Shown: one piece after another, positions 36,932 to 45,299 of the stretch
Numbering within the stretch: the first letter of the stretch is position 1
How the letters are laid out: each line of letters begins with the position of its first letter
Source of the DNA: Herbaspirillum sp.
GTDB taxonomy: Bacteria > Pseudomonadota > Gammaproteobacteria > Burkholderiales > Burkholderiaceae_D
Reading direction: 5' to 3'
NCBI GenBank assembly: GCA_028292625.1
Contig: JAQGLY010000047.1
Location: 1 to 64,000, forward strand
DNA: 64,000 bases
Position numbers and translations under genes: made by a program
Notes under the pieces: generated by a model
What the model saw: only the letters and a program-made list of their open reading frames with translations
Database searches by the model: none
What the model was told of the DNA's origin: nothing

Positions 36932-37045
36932 ATGGCTGCACCGATGGCGGCGCTGATCGGCGATGCCATCGGCCTTGGCATCGCCAGTGAGTTCCTGCAA
37001 CCGTTGGAAAATTTGCAGCCCGGATCCGTTCAACCGGGTGAATGA
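36932..37045 (+). CDS. possible 37-residue ORF or gene remnant
   Basis: The frame from ATG 36932 encodes MAAPMAALIGDAIGLGIASE and ends SVQPGE. The same frame is open nine codons upstream to a stop. Composition looks protein-like but no ribosome site or family is seen. It occupies the gap between the propeller gene and terC; nothing else is apparent in 36782-37086. Confidence 0.25.
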   Translation: MAAPMAALIGDAIGLGIASEFLQPLENLQPGSVQPGE

Positions 37046-37086
37046 CACGACTTTGGATTTTCCGGCGGCTGACTGAGCCCGCCAGA

Positions 37087-37860
37087 CTATTTCTCGGCTA
37101 TGCGCGCGTTGTCCTCCGTGTACGGCGAGTGCAGGTGTACCGGCTGCGCGGAGCGCTTGCGCAGCCTCATGTTCAGCATCTCCACCAGCAACGAGAACGC
37201 CATCGCGCTATAGACATAGCCCTTCGGTACATGGTGTCCGAAGCCCTCGGCAATCAGCATGACCGCAATCACGACGAGGAAAGCCAGCGCCAGCATCTTG
37301 ATGGTCGGATGCGTCGAAACAAAACGTCCGATCGGACCAGCGAAGAACATCATCAATGTAACCGAGGCGATTACCGCCGCAATCATCACCGCAATATGGT
37401 CAACCATGCCGACTGCGGTAATGATCGAGTCGAGCGAGAACACTAGGTCAATCACCATGATCTGCAGGATTACCGCGCCGAATGTGGCCTTGACCGCGCT
37501 GGATGTTCCGCCTTCCGTACCTTCGAGGGACTCATGGACCTCACCGATGCTCTTCCAAAGAAGGAACAGACCGCCGAGGATCAGCACCAGGTCCCTGCCG
37601 GAAATTTCCTCACCCCAGACCGGTATCGTAAACAGCGGTGCGGTCAGGCCGACAATCCAGGACAGGATCAACAGCAGGCCGATGCGCATGAACATGGCCA
37701 CGAACAGGCCCAGACGGCGCGCCACTTCCCTTCTTTCCGATGGCAATTTATCCACCAGGATGGAAATAAAGATGATGTTGTCGATACCCAGCACCAGTTC
37801 GAGCGCGGTGAGTGTGGCAAACGCTATCCATATTTGCGGGTCGGCGAGCAGTTCCAGCAT
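37087..37860 (-). CDS. TerC-family membrane protein
   Basis: A 257-residue integral membrane protein with the TerC duplicated acidic motifs ALELVLGIDNIIFISILV (helix 1) and IDLVFSLDSIITAVGMVDHI (helix 4). These proteins (Alx, YoaE, MeeF/MeeY types) export Mn2+ or help metalate secreted proteins. There is no CBS or CorC domain, so it is the short type. I searched the leader for a yybP-ykoY riboswitch and did not find its conserved blocks. Confidence 0.88.
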   Translation of the reverse strand: MLELLADPQIWIAFATLTALELVLGIDNIIFISILVDKLPSERREVARRLGLFVAMFMRIGLLLILSWIVGLTAPLFTIPVWGEEISGRDLVLILGGLFLLWKSIGEVHESLEGTEGGTSSAVKATFGAVILQIMVIDLVFSLDSIITAVGMVDHIAVMIAAVIASVTLMMFFAGPIGRFVSTHPTIKMLALAFLVVIAVMLIAEGFGHHVPKGYVYSAMAFSLLVEMLNMRLRKRSAQPVHLHSPYTEDNARIAEK

Positions 37861-37922
37861 GCGAGGTTCTCCTTATTGAGTGTGTTTCTTAAGAAATGGG
37901 AGCAAGTGTTGCTCCACTGCAC

Positions 37923-37956
37923 AAAAGAAGGGCGTCACGGAATGAGCGTGCCGCCC
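37923..37956 (-). terminator. terminator after the BAX-inhibitor-like gene
   Basis: A ten-base stem with one mismatch (plus 37930-37939 GGGCGTCACG and 37947-37956 CGTGCCGCCC) is followed on the minus strand by TTCTTTT. It sits 40 bases past the stop at 37996 and before terC. Confidence 0.7.
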
Positions 37957-37995
37957 TGGGATTAAGTCAGAACAGTTTTATGCGGACGATACCGC

Positions 37996-38685
37996 TTAGT
38001 CCTTGCTTGCAAAACCCAGCAGTTGCAACAGGCTGACGAACAGGTTGAAGATCGACACAAACAGGCTGAGAGTCGCCATCACGTAGTTCGTTTCGCCGCC
38101 GCGCACGATGTTGTTGGTCTCGTACAGGATCATGCCCGACATCAACAGCACAAACACGGCGGAAACGGTCAACGACAGCGCCGGAATACTGAAGAATATC
38201 GCGGCGAGTCCTGCCAGGAATGCGACCAGAATACCGACGACGAGGAAGCCGCCCATGAACGACAGGTCGCGTTTCGTGGTCAGCGCGTACGCCGACAGGC
38301 CCATGAAAATGGCCGCCGTGCCGCCGAATGCCAGCATCACGGTTTGCCCGCCGTTCGGCATGTTCAGGTAGTGGCCGATGATCGGACCCAGCGTGTATCC
38401 CATGAAGCCGGTCAGCGCAAACAGGAATGCAACGCCGAGACCGCGCTCGCGGTTCTTATTGACCAGGAACAGCAGGCCGAAATAGCCGAACAGCGTAATC
38501 AAGATGCCGGGATGCGGCAGCCGCAAAACGGCCGACAGGCCGGCGGTGATCGCACTGAAAGCCAATGTGATTGACAACAGCATGTAAGTATTGCGCAGCA
38601 CGCGGTGCACGGCGCCGTCGATAACGGCGGTCGCCGCGCGCGACTGCATACTGTTCGTATGAAGCGAGTTATAGCGGTCAGTCAT
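37996..38685 (-). CDS. BAX inhibitor-1/YccA-family membrane protein
   Basis: A 229-residue protein with seven hydrophobic helices. The family C-terminal motif is ILYETNNIVRGGETNYVMAT, and NTYMLLSITLAFSAITAGLS opens the membrane part. In bacteria YccA modulates FtsH proteolysis; other members leak calcium. The ATG at 38685-38683 follows AGGACC. It is divergent from an NhaR-like regulator. Confidence 0.88.
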   Translation of the reverse strand: MTDRYNSLHTNSMQSRAATAVIDGAVHRVLRNTYMLLSITLAFSAITAGLSAVLRLPHPGILITLFGYFGLLFLVNKNRERGLGVAFLFALTGFMGYTLGPIIGHYLNMPNGGQTVMLAFGGTAAIFMGLSAYALTTKRDLSFMGGFLVVGILVAFLAGLAAIFFSIPALSLTVSAVFVLLMSGMILYETNNIVRGGETNYVMATLSLFVSIFNLFVSLLQLLGFASKD

Positions 38686-38907
38686 GCTTAGGTCCTTTTT
38701 GCAAAATCGATTGCGGAATTCGGGATGGATAATGCCTGATACAGACAGATCAACCGCGAGCAAGCGCGGGGACTCGCGTCCCTGCCTGATGGATGGGGTA
38801 TCGATGCATCGGAATCTCCTTTCGGTTAAGACAAGTTGCATCATAAAAGCTGTCCGTCTCTTTAAAAAGCGAAGATAATGGAAGCATTACTTCGTAAAAA
38901 CCGAACA

Positions 38908-39813
38908 ATGAAATCCTCGAACCTGAATTACCGGCATCTTTACTACTTCTGGATCGTTGCGAAGGAAGGCAGCGTTACCCGTGCAGCCGAGCGATTGGAC
39001 GTGGCGGTGCAGACGATCAGCGCACAGCTTGCGCTACTGGAACAATCGATTGGAAAAGCCTTGCTCGCGCCGCAGGGACGCCGTCTGGTGCTGACCGAAG
39101 CGGGCCGTGTGGCGCTGGCCTATGCCGACCAGATTTTCCTGTTGGGCGAACAAATGCAGGAGGTGCTATCGGAATCCGATATCGGCCGGACCATGCGCCT
39201 GACGGTCGGGTTGTCGGACTCGTTGCCGAAGCTGATTGCGTCACGCGTACTGGAATCCGCGCTGCACCTGCGGGAGCGGGTCAAACTGGTTTGCCATGAG
39301 GGTGATTTTGAATCGCTGCTGGGCGACCTGTCGGTGCACAAGCTGGACGTGGTGTTGACTGATCGGCCGATTCCCTCAGGCACCACGTTGCGCGCGTTCA
39401 GTCATTTGCTTGGCGAAAGTGAAATCGGCCTCTTCGCCGTGCCCAAGCTGGCCGAAACCTACCGCCCCAATTTTCCGGCCAGCCTGCATGGTGCGCCGCT
39501 CCTCCTTCCAACTCGCAACCACGTGATCCGCGGGCGGCTTGACCACTGGTTCGAAATCAAGGAAGTGCGGCCGGATGTAGTCGGCGAATTTGACGACAAC
39601 GCCTTGTTGAATACCTTCGGACGCAGCGGCATGGGCTTGTTCCCCGCGCCATCGGCGCTAGCCAAGGATGTAAAGGAACAGTTCGGCGCGGTGCCGGTCG
39701 GCGACATGGAAGTGCGGGAACAGTTTTACGTGATTTCCAACGAACGGAAAATCAAACATCCCGCCGTGGAAGCGATCCTGTCGGAAGTGCACGCCAAGGT
39801 GTTTTCCAGATAG
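38908..39813 (+). CDS. LysR-family regulator, NhaR-like
   Basis: A roughly 301-residue LysR regulator. The start LNYRHLYYFWIVAKEGSVTR and the following AAERLDVAVQTISAQLALLE match E. coli NhaR closely, and the effector domain (MRLTVGLSDSLPKLIASRVL, FGRSGMGLFPAPSALA) continues the match. NhaR answers sodium and alkaline pH. ATG 38908 gives the NhaR-like N-terminus; ATG 38878 adds ten residues. No nhaA neighbour exists; the divergent BAX-inhibitor-like gene or TerC may be targets. Confidence 0.88.
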   Translation: MKSSNLNYRHLYYFWIVAKEGSVTRAAERLDVAVQTISAQLALLEQSIGKALLAPQGRRLVLTEAGRVALAYADQIFLLGEQMQEVLSESDIGRTMRLTVGLSDSLPKLIASRVLESALHLRERVKLVCHEGDFESLLGDLSVHKLDVVLTDRPIPSGTTLRAFSHLLGESEIGLFAVPKLAETYRPNFPASLHGAPLLLPTRNHVIRGRLDHWFEIKEVRPDVVGEFDDNALLNTFGRSGMGLFPAPSALAKDVKEQFGAVPVGDMEVREQFYVISNERKIKHPAVEAILSEVHAKVFSR

Positions 39814-39827
39814 GCACTCAACCGGAT

Positions 39828-40463
39828 TCAACGACTGCCCAGGTACAGGCGCCGCAACAAGGCAAGCAGCGCCACCAGCGGCAATACCCAGGCATAGCGC
39901 ATCTGCATGGTCCACAAAGTCGCGCCACTGACGGCACTCCACAGCAGGGGAACCGGCCACAGCACCCAGGAAGCGCGCGGCGAGAGCGCCAGCAGCGCCA
40001 GCGTGACGGCGGCAGTGGGGTCGGGCGCGATTCCAAACATTTCGGCCTGCGGCCAGGGCCGCCCGCTCAGGAGCGCCAGCAGCGGGTAGCCAAGCAAGGC
40101 AAGCAGCAGCAAGCCAAGACCGAAACCGTCGCGGTTGGCGGGCAGCTTCCCGGCGAAAACCAGCAGCGTCCCCTGGATCGCAAAGCCGGCTGCAAAATAT
40201 GGCGCCGCCGAATTGATCGTTGCGTAACGCTCGGCGTGAAACGCCCATGCCACCCACAGCCAGCACAGCCCAAGCAGGATCGCCGCAATGCGTCCGCTGG
40301 GCTCATCGGCGCGCCGCGCGCACAATACCAGCGCCACGCCTACTGCGGCGGCAAGCAGGTGCAGCGGCCAGGCGGCCAGATTGTAGAGTTCGATGAGGCG
40401 ATAATAAGTCCGCGCCGAAAACATCAGCAGGTCGGACAGGGTGTAGGTTGACCATTCGCTCAC
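39828..40463 (-). CDS. DUF6064-type membrane protein
   Basis: A 211-residue protein with about six helices. MSEWSTYTLSDLLMFSARTY, then YRLIELYN, is the family N-terminus. It overlaps the aldo/keto reductase stop by four bases (ATGA), so the two are co-translated. Function is unknown; the coupling suggests a membrane partner of the secreted reductase. Confidence 0.75.
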   Translation of the reverse strand: MSEWSTYTLSDLLMFSARTYYRLIELYNLAAWPLHLLAAAVGVALVLCARRADEPSGRIAAILLGLCWLWVAWAFHAERYATINSAAPYFAAGFAIQGTLLVFAGKLPANRDGFGLGLLLLALLGYPLLALLSGRPWPQAEMFGIAPDPTAAVTLALLALSPRASWVLWPVPLLWSAVSGATLWTMQMRYAWVLPLVALLALLRRLYLGSR

Positions 40464-41395
40464 AGCAAACGTGCGACGTGCGCGCTGATGCTATTGCGGA
40501 ATGCCGCGGCGGGCATGGGTCCGGATGCCGCCGCCATGTTCTCGCGCACGTGCGCAAGCTGCGAGGTCGCCGGAATTGCGCACGTGACATCCGGATGCGA
40601 CACGATGAACTTGAGCAGCACTTGCGCCCAGCTGGCGCACCCGATCTCCGCCACCCACGGCGGCAGCGGGTGGCGCCGCAGGGCCTCGGTCAGCTCCCCC
40701 CGCCGAAACGGCCGGTTGGCGATCACGGCAATGCCGCGCTCGCGCGCCAGGGGAAGGATGCGCTGTTCCACCTCGCGGTCGACGGCGTTGTACGTCACCT
40801 GGACGAAATCGATCGGCTGACCCGCCATGATTTTGAGGATGTCGGCGTGGCGCCGCCCTTCCGAGGTGGTAATGCCGACATAACGCAACTGGCCGGCCGC
40901 CTTCATCGCCAGCAGCATCGGCAGATGCTGGTCCAAGGCGAGCAGGTTATGCACCTGCAGCAGGTCGAACCTGCGAATCCGCCATTTGCGGCGCGAATCG
41001 TCGATCTGCGCCGGTCCGCCCGAGCTGGTCCAGACCTTGTCGGCCGCAAACAGCCGCGGCGGATGGCCGAGCTGCTGCAGCCCGTCGCCGATAACATCCT
41101 GGGCCGAGCCGTACATGGGCGACGAATCGATCATCCTTCCGCCGGCCGCGAAGAATTGGCGCATGACGGCCGTGCATTCGGCGCGCGCGGCACGGTCGTT
41201 GCCGACATTGAAGGTGATCCAGCTGCCGAGGCCGACCACGGGCATCGCCTCGCCCGAGGACGGAATGCGCCGGCTCAGCAGCGGTGCGGGCGCGGCTGCT
41301 TCCGGGGCCGCGCGCAGCGGCAGCGCCGCGCTGCCGCCCAGTCCCAGCATCGACTGCAGAATCCGGCGTCGGCGCACGGATAGCTTGTGTAGCAT
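40460..41395 (-). CDS. Tat-exported aldo/keto reductase
   Basis: A 311-residue protein with a twin-arginine signal (VRRRRILQSMLGLGGSAALP) followed by an aldo/keto reductase barrel. The catalytic set is visible: D and Y in DSSPMYGSAQ, K in ADKVW and H in LQVHNLLALD; NADPH-site elements are CAIPATSQLAHV. The Tat signal suggests folding with cofactor before export. The ATG at 41395 is fixed by GGAGGT eight bases upstream. Substrate unknown. Confidence 0.85.
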   Translation of the reverse strand: MLHKLSVRRRRILQSMLGLGGSAALPLRAAPEAAAPAPLLSRRIPSSGEAMPVVGLGSWITFNVGNDRAARAECTAVMRQFFAAGGRMIDSSPMYGSAQDVIGDGLQQLGHPPRLFAADKVWTSSGGPAQIDDSRRKWRIRRFDLLQVHNLLALDQHLPMLLAMKAAGQLRYVGITTSEGRRHADILKIMAGQPIDFVQVTYNAVDREVEQRILPLARERGIAVIANRPFRRGELTEALRRHPLPPWVAEIGCASWAQVLLKFIVSHPDVTCAIPATSQLAHVRENMAAASGPMPAAAFRNSISAHVARLL

Positions 41396-41525
41396 CTGAA
41401 TGTACCTCCAGAGCAGCGGATTGCGCAAAAAGCAGACTTATCAGCATGTCACCACAGATCGGCCGGACATTCAACCAGTCGCTGTCAGCCGACGGAACTG
41501 CGTGGCATGAAAAAGCGCACACAAC

Positions 41526-41554
41526 AAAAAACGCAGCCTTATAAGGGCTGCGTT
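41526..41554 (-). terminator. terminator of the FecR-OmpA pair
   Basis: A nine-base perfect stem (AACGCAGCC at 41530-41538, GGCTGCGTT at 41546-41554) is followed on the minus strand by TTTTT. It lies about 50 bases beyond the stop of the OmpA-type gene. Confidence 0.85.
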
Positions 41555-41602
41555 GCTCACTCCAGGCGAGGGTCAATTCCGCCCGGCGGCGGATACCGGC
41601 AA

Positions 41603-42193
41603 TCAGCGTATCTTGATTTCGACGTAGCGATTACGCGGCTCCGCCTGCCCTTTTTTTGCCGGCACCAGGGGATCGTCGGCGCCCCTGCCGATGACTTCAA
41701 TGCTAACCGCATCGACTTTGGCGCGAATCAATTCACGCTGGATTTGCTGCGCGCGGCGCAGCGCGAGTTCGTCATTAAGACGTTTGGCGCCCAGATCGTC
41801 CGCATGGCCGGTCACCAGGAACTCACCGGCGGGAAACTGTTTGAAGTCCTTGATGGCCTGCGCCAGCAAATCCTTCGAGGCCGGAGTGAGCAGGTCTTTG
41901 CCCAGACTGAAATACAGCAGATATTTACGCGGACGCAGCGGCAGGGATGTCATCACCGGTGCGTATCGTTCCCTCACTTCGGCTTCGTTCAGCATAGTCT
42001 GCTTGCCCGCCTTGCCGCCCTGGGTTTCCACCGAAGCATAAGGCGTCGATAAGGTCGATTCGCCACTGTTGGAGCGAATAACAATGCTACTGGGCGTGCC
42101 ATCGGGTTGCGGCAGCAAGACAAACCGTTCCTTGCTTGCGCAACCGGCCAATATCAGCAGGGGCAGCATGATCCCCGTCAGGTGCTTATTCAT
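41603..42193 (-). CDS. OmpA-family lipoprotein
   Basis: A 196-residue lipoprotein: lipobox LLILAGCAS with the lipidated cysteine near residue 18, then a C-terminal OmpA peptidoglycan-binding domain (YFSLGKDLLTPASKDLL; LVTGHADDLGAKRLNDELAL with RRAQQI; GRGADDPLVPAKKGQAEPRN with RYVEI). The ATG at 42193 lies inside the end of the FecR gene (eight-base overlap), so translation is coupled. Expected to anchor the outer membrane to peptidoglycan. Confidence 0.88.
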   Translation of the reverse strand: MNKHLTGIMLPLLILAGCASKERFVLLPQPDGTPSSIVIRSNSGESTLSTPYASVETQGGKAGKQTMLNEAEVRERYAPVMTSLPLRPRKYLLYFSLGKDLLTPASKDLLAQAIKDFKQFPAGEFLVTGHADDLGAKRLNDELALRRAQQIQRELIRAKVDAVSIEVIGRGADDPLVPAKKGQAEPRNRYVEIKIR

Positions 42194-42635
42194 CGGGGAT
42201 ATCCACAATAAAATCGGTGCCGCGAATACCGATGGTGGCGCTCGGCGTACTCAGTTGCTGGTTTTCGGGCGCTATCTTGCCGACCATGCCGGTGACAAAG
42301 CGCAGTGTGCCCTTGATGAGCCTGGCGATGATTTTGCCGCTGTTCTCGGATGGGTCGAATTGGTATTGCTCCAGTACAAAGCTGGCTTTCGGACCCAGCG
42401 ACAACAGCGTATCGTCGCGCAGCGTCATGCCGATTGAGCCGTCTCCGGCGGTAACGATGCGGTCTCCCGCGTATAGAGGGTCGCCGACGGCGACAGGCAA
42501 TATCGTTTGTTGCCGTTGCACGCTGACCGACCCGCGCACGATTTTTACGGTTCCCGCCTTGTCGGCCGCCGCTGCGCAGGCGCAGGCGATTGCCGCGAAA
42601 GCGATGAAACAGGTGCAAATCGATCGGAATGGCAT
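42186..42635 (-). CDS. FecR-domain periplasmic protein
   Basis: A 149-residue protein with a signal peptide (MPFRSICTCFIAFAAIACAC, cut near AAAADK) and one FecR domain (GTVKIVRGSVSVQRQQTILP; VGDPLYAGDRIVTAGDGSIG with MTLRDDTLLSLGP; STPSATIGIRGTDFIVDI). It lacks the anti-sigma N-terminus of true FecR, and no sigma factor is nearby. It is paired with the OmpA lipoprotein; such pairs often accompany CHASE2 cyclases, but none is here. Confidence 0.85.
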   Translation of the reverse strand: MPFRSICTCFIAFAAIACACAAAADKAGTVKIVRGSVSVQRQQTILPVAVGDPLYAGDRIVTAGDGSIGMTLRDDTLLSLGPKASFVLEQYQFDPSENSGKIIARLIKGTLRFVTGMVGKIAPENQQLSTPSATIGIRGTDFIVDIPDE

Positions 42636-42800
42636 ATGAATGCAAGCCTGGCCGTTAAAGGCGGCGTATTTTGTTTATTTTCAGCGATTATAGATGAGTT
42701 TGGCGATTGTGCAGCCCAGCTCGGGGCGCCCGGCCCGGCCATCGACGAAATCCGTTCGTCTCTTCCGTGTAGGGCGCAGTTGCCTGCCCTGCTGGGCGGC

Positions 42801-43568
42801 TCAGCCCCCGGGTTTAGCGTGGGTCAGGAAAGTAGCCAGTTCAATGGGCAGAGGAAAAACGATGGTCGTGTTCTTGTCCGCCCCGATCACCGTCAGGGTC
42901 TCCAGATAACGCAACTGAATCGCCTGCGGCTCCTGCGCCAGGATTTTGGCGGCTTCGTATAGTTTCTCCGAAGCCTGCAATTCGCCCTCGGCATGAATCA
43001 CCTTGGCGCGCCGCTCGCGCTCGGCTTCAGCTTGCCGGGCGATGGCCCGGATCATGGATTCAGTGAGGTCGACCTGTTTAATCTCGACATTGGCGACTTT
43101 GATCCCCCATGAGTCGGTTTGCATATCGAGCGAATCCCGAATGTCCTGATTCAGCTTTTCACGCTCGGCCAGCATATCGTCCAGACTGTGCTTGCCCAAC
43201 ACCGAGCGCAACATGGTTTGCGCCAACTGGCTCGTCGCGTTAAGGTAATTCACCACCTGGATGATCGCCTTCTCCGGATCGATGATGCGGAAATACACCA
43301 CCGCGCTGACTTTCACGGAAACGTTGTCGCGCGAGATGACATCCTGGGTCGGCACCTCCAGCACCACGGTGCGCAAATCCACCCGCACCACCTGCTGGAT
43401 CGCGGGGATGATGAAGACCAGCCCCGGCCCCTTCACCTTCCGGAAGCGCCCCAAAGTAAAGACAACGCCACGCTCATACTCCCGGAAAATCCGGACTGCC
43501 GAGATGAGCAAAATGGCTGCCGCAAAGGCAAGGAAAGGCCCAAACCAGTTTAACGCGGAGAACATCAT
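42801..43568 (-). CDS. slipin/SPFH (stomatin-like) membrane protein
   Basis: A 255-residue stomatin-like protein: an N-terminal membrane hairpin ([20 protein letters not shown]), then the SPFH domain ([40 protein letters not shown] with VYFRI) and coiled coil ([20 protein letters not shown] with LQASEK). Usually paired with an NfeD protease-like protein, which is not adjacent. GGAG precedes two adjacent ATGs (43568, 43565). Role in membrane-domain quality control is inferred. Confidence 0.9.
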   Translation of the reverse strand: MMFSALNWFGPFLAFAAAILLISAVRIFREYERGVVFTLGRFRKVKGPGLVFIIPAIQQVVRVDLRTVVLEVPTQDVISRDNVSVKVSAVVYFRIIDPEKAIIQVVNYLNATSQLAQTMLRSVLGKHSLDDMLAEREKLNQDIRDSLDMQTDSWGIKVANVEIKQVDLTESMIRAIARQAEAERERRAKVIHAEGELQASEKLYEAAKILAQEPQAIQLRYLETLTVIGADKNTTIVFPLPIELATFLTHAKPGG

Positions 43569-43774
43569 GAATCTCCTTTCGCCGTTCTTGGGGAAGCGTC
43601 AAAGTCGAAGGCCAGGCGGCGACGGCGTACGGCCAATTCCAGGGCGTGCCACGCAAAAAGCCGGTATTTCCGTTCGCGCAGCAGAGGGCTGCTCGCTAGC
43701 GAATGTGACTGAGAAAAGGAGGAGAAATTCGATAAAACGCTAAAAATATTCCCGGCATCTTGGCGATCGTTGTA

Positions 43775-43945
43775 TTACCTCGGCCGTTCTATTATTTCGC
43801 GAGCAATTCGATCTTGCCGATCATAGAAATCCCTGGTGCCGATGTCGCCATTGTTATGTTGTCTTGATGGAATCAAGTGTTCCATCTCAAGCGTTAACTC
43901 GTCATCTATTTCTACGTCTTCTTCACTTCCCCAGCTTGTATTCAT
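43775..43945 (-). CDS. 56-residue acidic small protein
   Basis: An ORF with a very strong ribosome site (TAGGAGGATCC before ATG 43945-43943). The protein starts MNTSWGSEEDVEIDDELTLE and ends RQDRIAREIIERPR: acidic first half, Arg-rich end. No family is recognised. The ribosome site is the main evidence. It lies downstream of ssb after its terminator, so it needs its own promoter. Confidence 0.55.
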   Translation of the reverse strand: MNTSWGSEEDVEIDDELTLEMEHLIPSRQHNNGDIGTRDFYDRQDRIAREIIERPR

Positions 43946-44089
43946 GGATCCTCCTAAAAATATGATGCACGCATTTGCCTGCGGCCTAAGTGGCGGAATC
44001 GCGCGGTCATCGGCCAGTATGGCCAGCGCAAACAGGCGTTCTTCTAGACTCCGCAACCGGCGGAGCGGCGCGCCAGCAGCGGCGTGGCG

Positions 44090-44123
44090 AAAAAAAACCT
44101 CGAATTCTTTACAAAATTCGAGG
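44090..44123 (-). terminator. terminator of ssb
   Basis: A nine-base stem (CCTCGAATT at 44098-44106, AATTCGAGG at 44115-44123) with an eight-base loop is followed on the minus strand by eight T (plus 44090-44097), about 77 bases beyond the ssb stop. Confidence 0.9.
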
Positions 44124-44199
44124 GGCAATTAATACCATTTCTTTATCAAAATCAGATACTTATATATTTTTCTTCTTTACACTTAAGTTCATATCTGAT

Positions 44200-44721
44200 C
44201 TAGAAGGGAATATCGTCATCCATATCCGAGAAATTAGGCGCAGGCCGCGAAGCCGCCTGTGGACGCGAACCGCCGCCGCTGCTTCCGCCGCCGCCACCGC
44301 TGGCGCTCGCATTCCCCGGATTAGGCCGCGATGGCGGCGCGCTGCTGTAGCTGTCGTCCGGGCCGCCTGCCCCGCCGCCCATGCCCTGCCGGCTGCCCAG
44401 CATCTGCATCGTGTCGGCAATGATTTCCGTCGTATAACGTTCAGCGCCGTCCTTATCGGTCCATTTGCGCGTCTGCAAACGGCCTTCGACATATACCTGC
44501 GATCCCTTTTTCAAATACTGACCCGCGATTTCGGCCAGCTTGCGATAAAAGGTGATGCGATGCCATTCCGTCAATTCCTTCTTTTCGCCGGAATTCTTGT
44601 CTTTCCAGCTTTCGGTCGTCGCGACAGCCACATTGGTCACCGCTTCGCCGTTCGGCATGTAACGCGTTTCGGGGTCGCGGCCCAGATTGCCGACGATAAT
44701 GACTTTGTTGACCGATGCCAT
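44200..44721 (-). CDS. ssb: single-stranded DNA-binding protein
   Basis: A 173-residue SSB. The OB fold starts [20 protein letters not shown] and includes [20 protein letters not shown] and [21 protein letters not shown] Gly/Ser/Pro-rich linker follows (about 112-160), then the acidic tip MDDDIPF that binds partner proteins. The ATG at 44721-44719 has GGAGAAATT upstream and gives the standard N-terminus; a longer reading frame upstream is non-homologous. Confidence 0.97.
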   Translation of the reverse strand: MASVNKVIIVGNLGRDPETRYMPNGEAVTNVAVATTESWKDKNSGEKKELTEWHRITFYRKLAEIAGQYLKKGSQVYVEGRLQTRKWTDKDGAERYTTEIIADTMQMLGSRQGMGGGAGGPDDSYSSAPPSRPNPGNASASGGGGGSSGGGSRPQAASRPAPNFSDMDDDIPF

Positions 44722-45299
44722 AATTTCTCCTGATTCAATGTTCGTTGCCGAGTCTGCTTGCCATTCGGCAAAATATCCTGTCACTTGCCCCTGCGCAAAA
44801 TCAGGCGGTATAAAAAATCGTTTTCATTCGGCACTGCATTTGCAAAAATCGATTTTCAGGCCCGAAAGTCTTCTTGGAGGCGGACGACGTCAAACCATCG
44901 ATTATACGCATGATGCGAGGCTAACGGCCTCTTATTCAATAGCCCCCCGGGATGGGCGGAGGAGCGGGCGCGACGCACAAAAAAAAACAAATCAGCCAGG
45001 ACCGATGAAAACTTTCGGCGAATTAATAACCGCACAACAATATTTTCTTCACAAAAGATAACAACACTATTGAACCACAGGAATCCCGACAAAATTTCCC
45101 CTCATATATTTGGATAAAAACGAAATTTTCTGCAGAAAAAATGGACAAACAGACAACGCATCGATGGGCGCCAATGTTTCGCCAAAAAGCGTCCGGAGAT
45201 CGCCTGTAAGGTTTCGCAACATCTGGCCGGCTTTTTTCCCCGGCGGATGCCGAAATTTTGGAGAATACGCAGCTGTTTTCATTTTTTGACGAGCCCGGC
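44722..45299. other. long intergenic region between ssb and the glycosyltransferase gene
   Basis: About 580 bases between divergent genes. It is more AT-rich than its surroundings, with several A- and T-runs. I see no convincing gene, RNA or SOS box, though promoters for both sides must lie here. Confidence 0.5.

Noticed and set aside
37861..37995. Mn2+ (yybP-ykoY) riboswitch before terC
   Set aside because: The conserved blocks of that class are absent; the hairpins present are a terminator and a short stem-loop.
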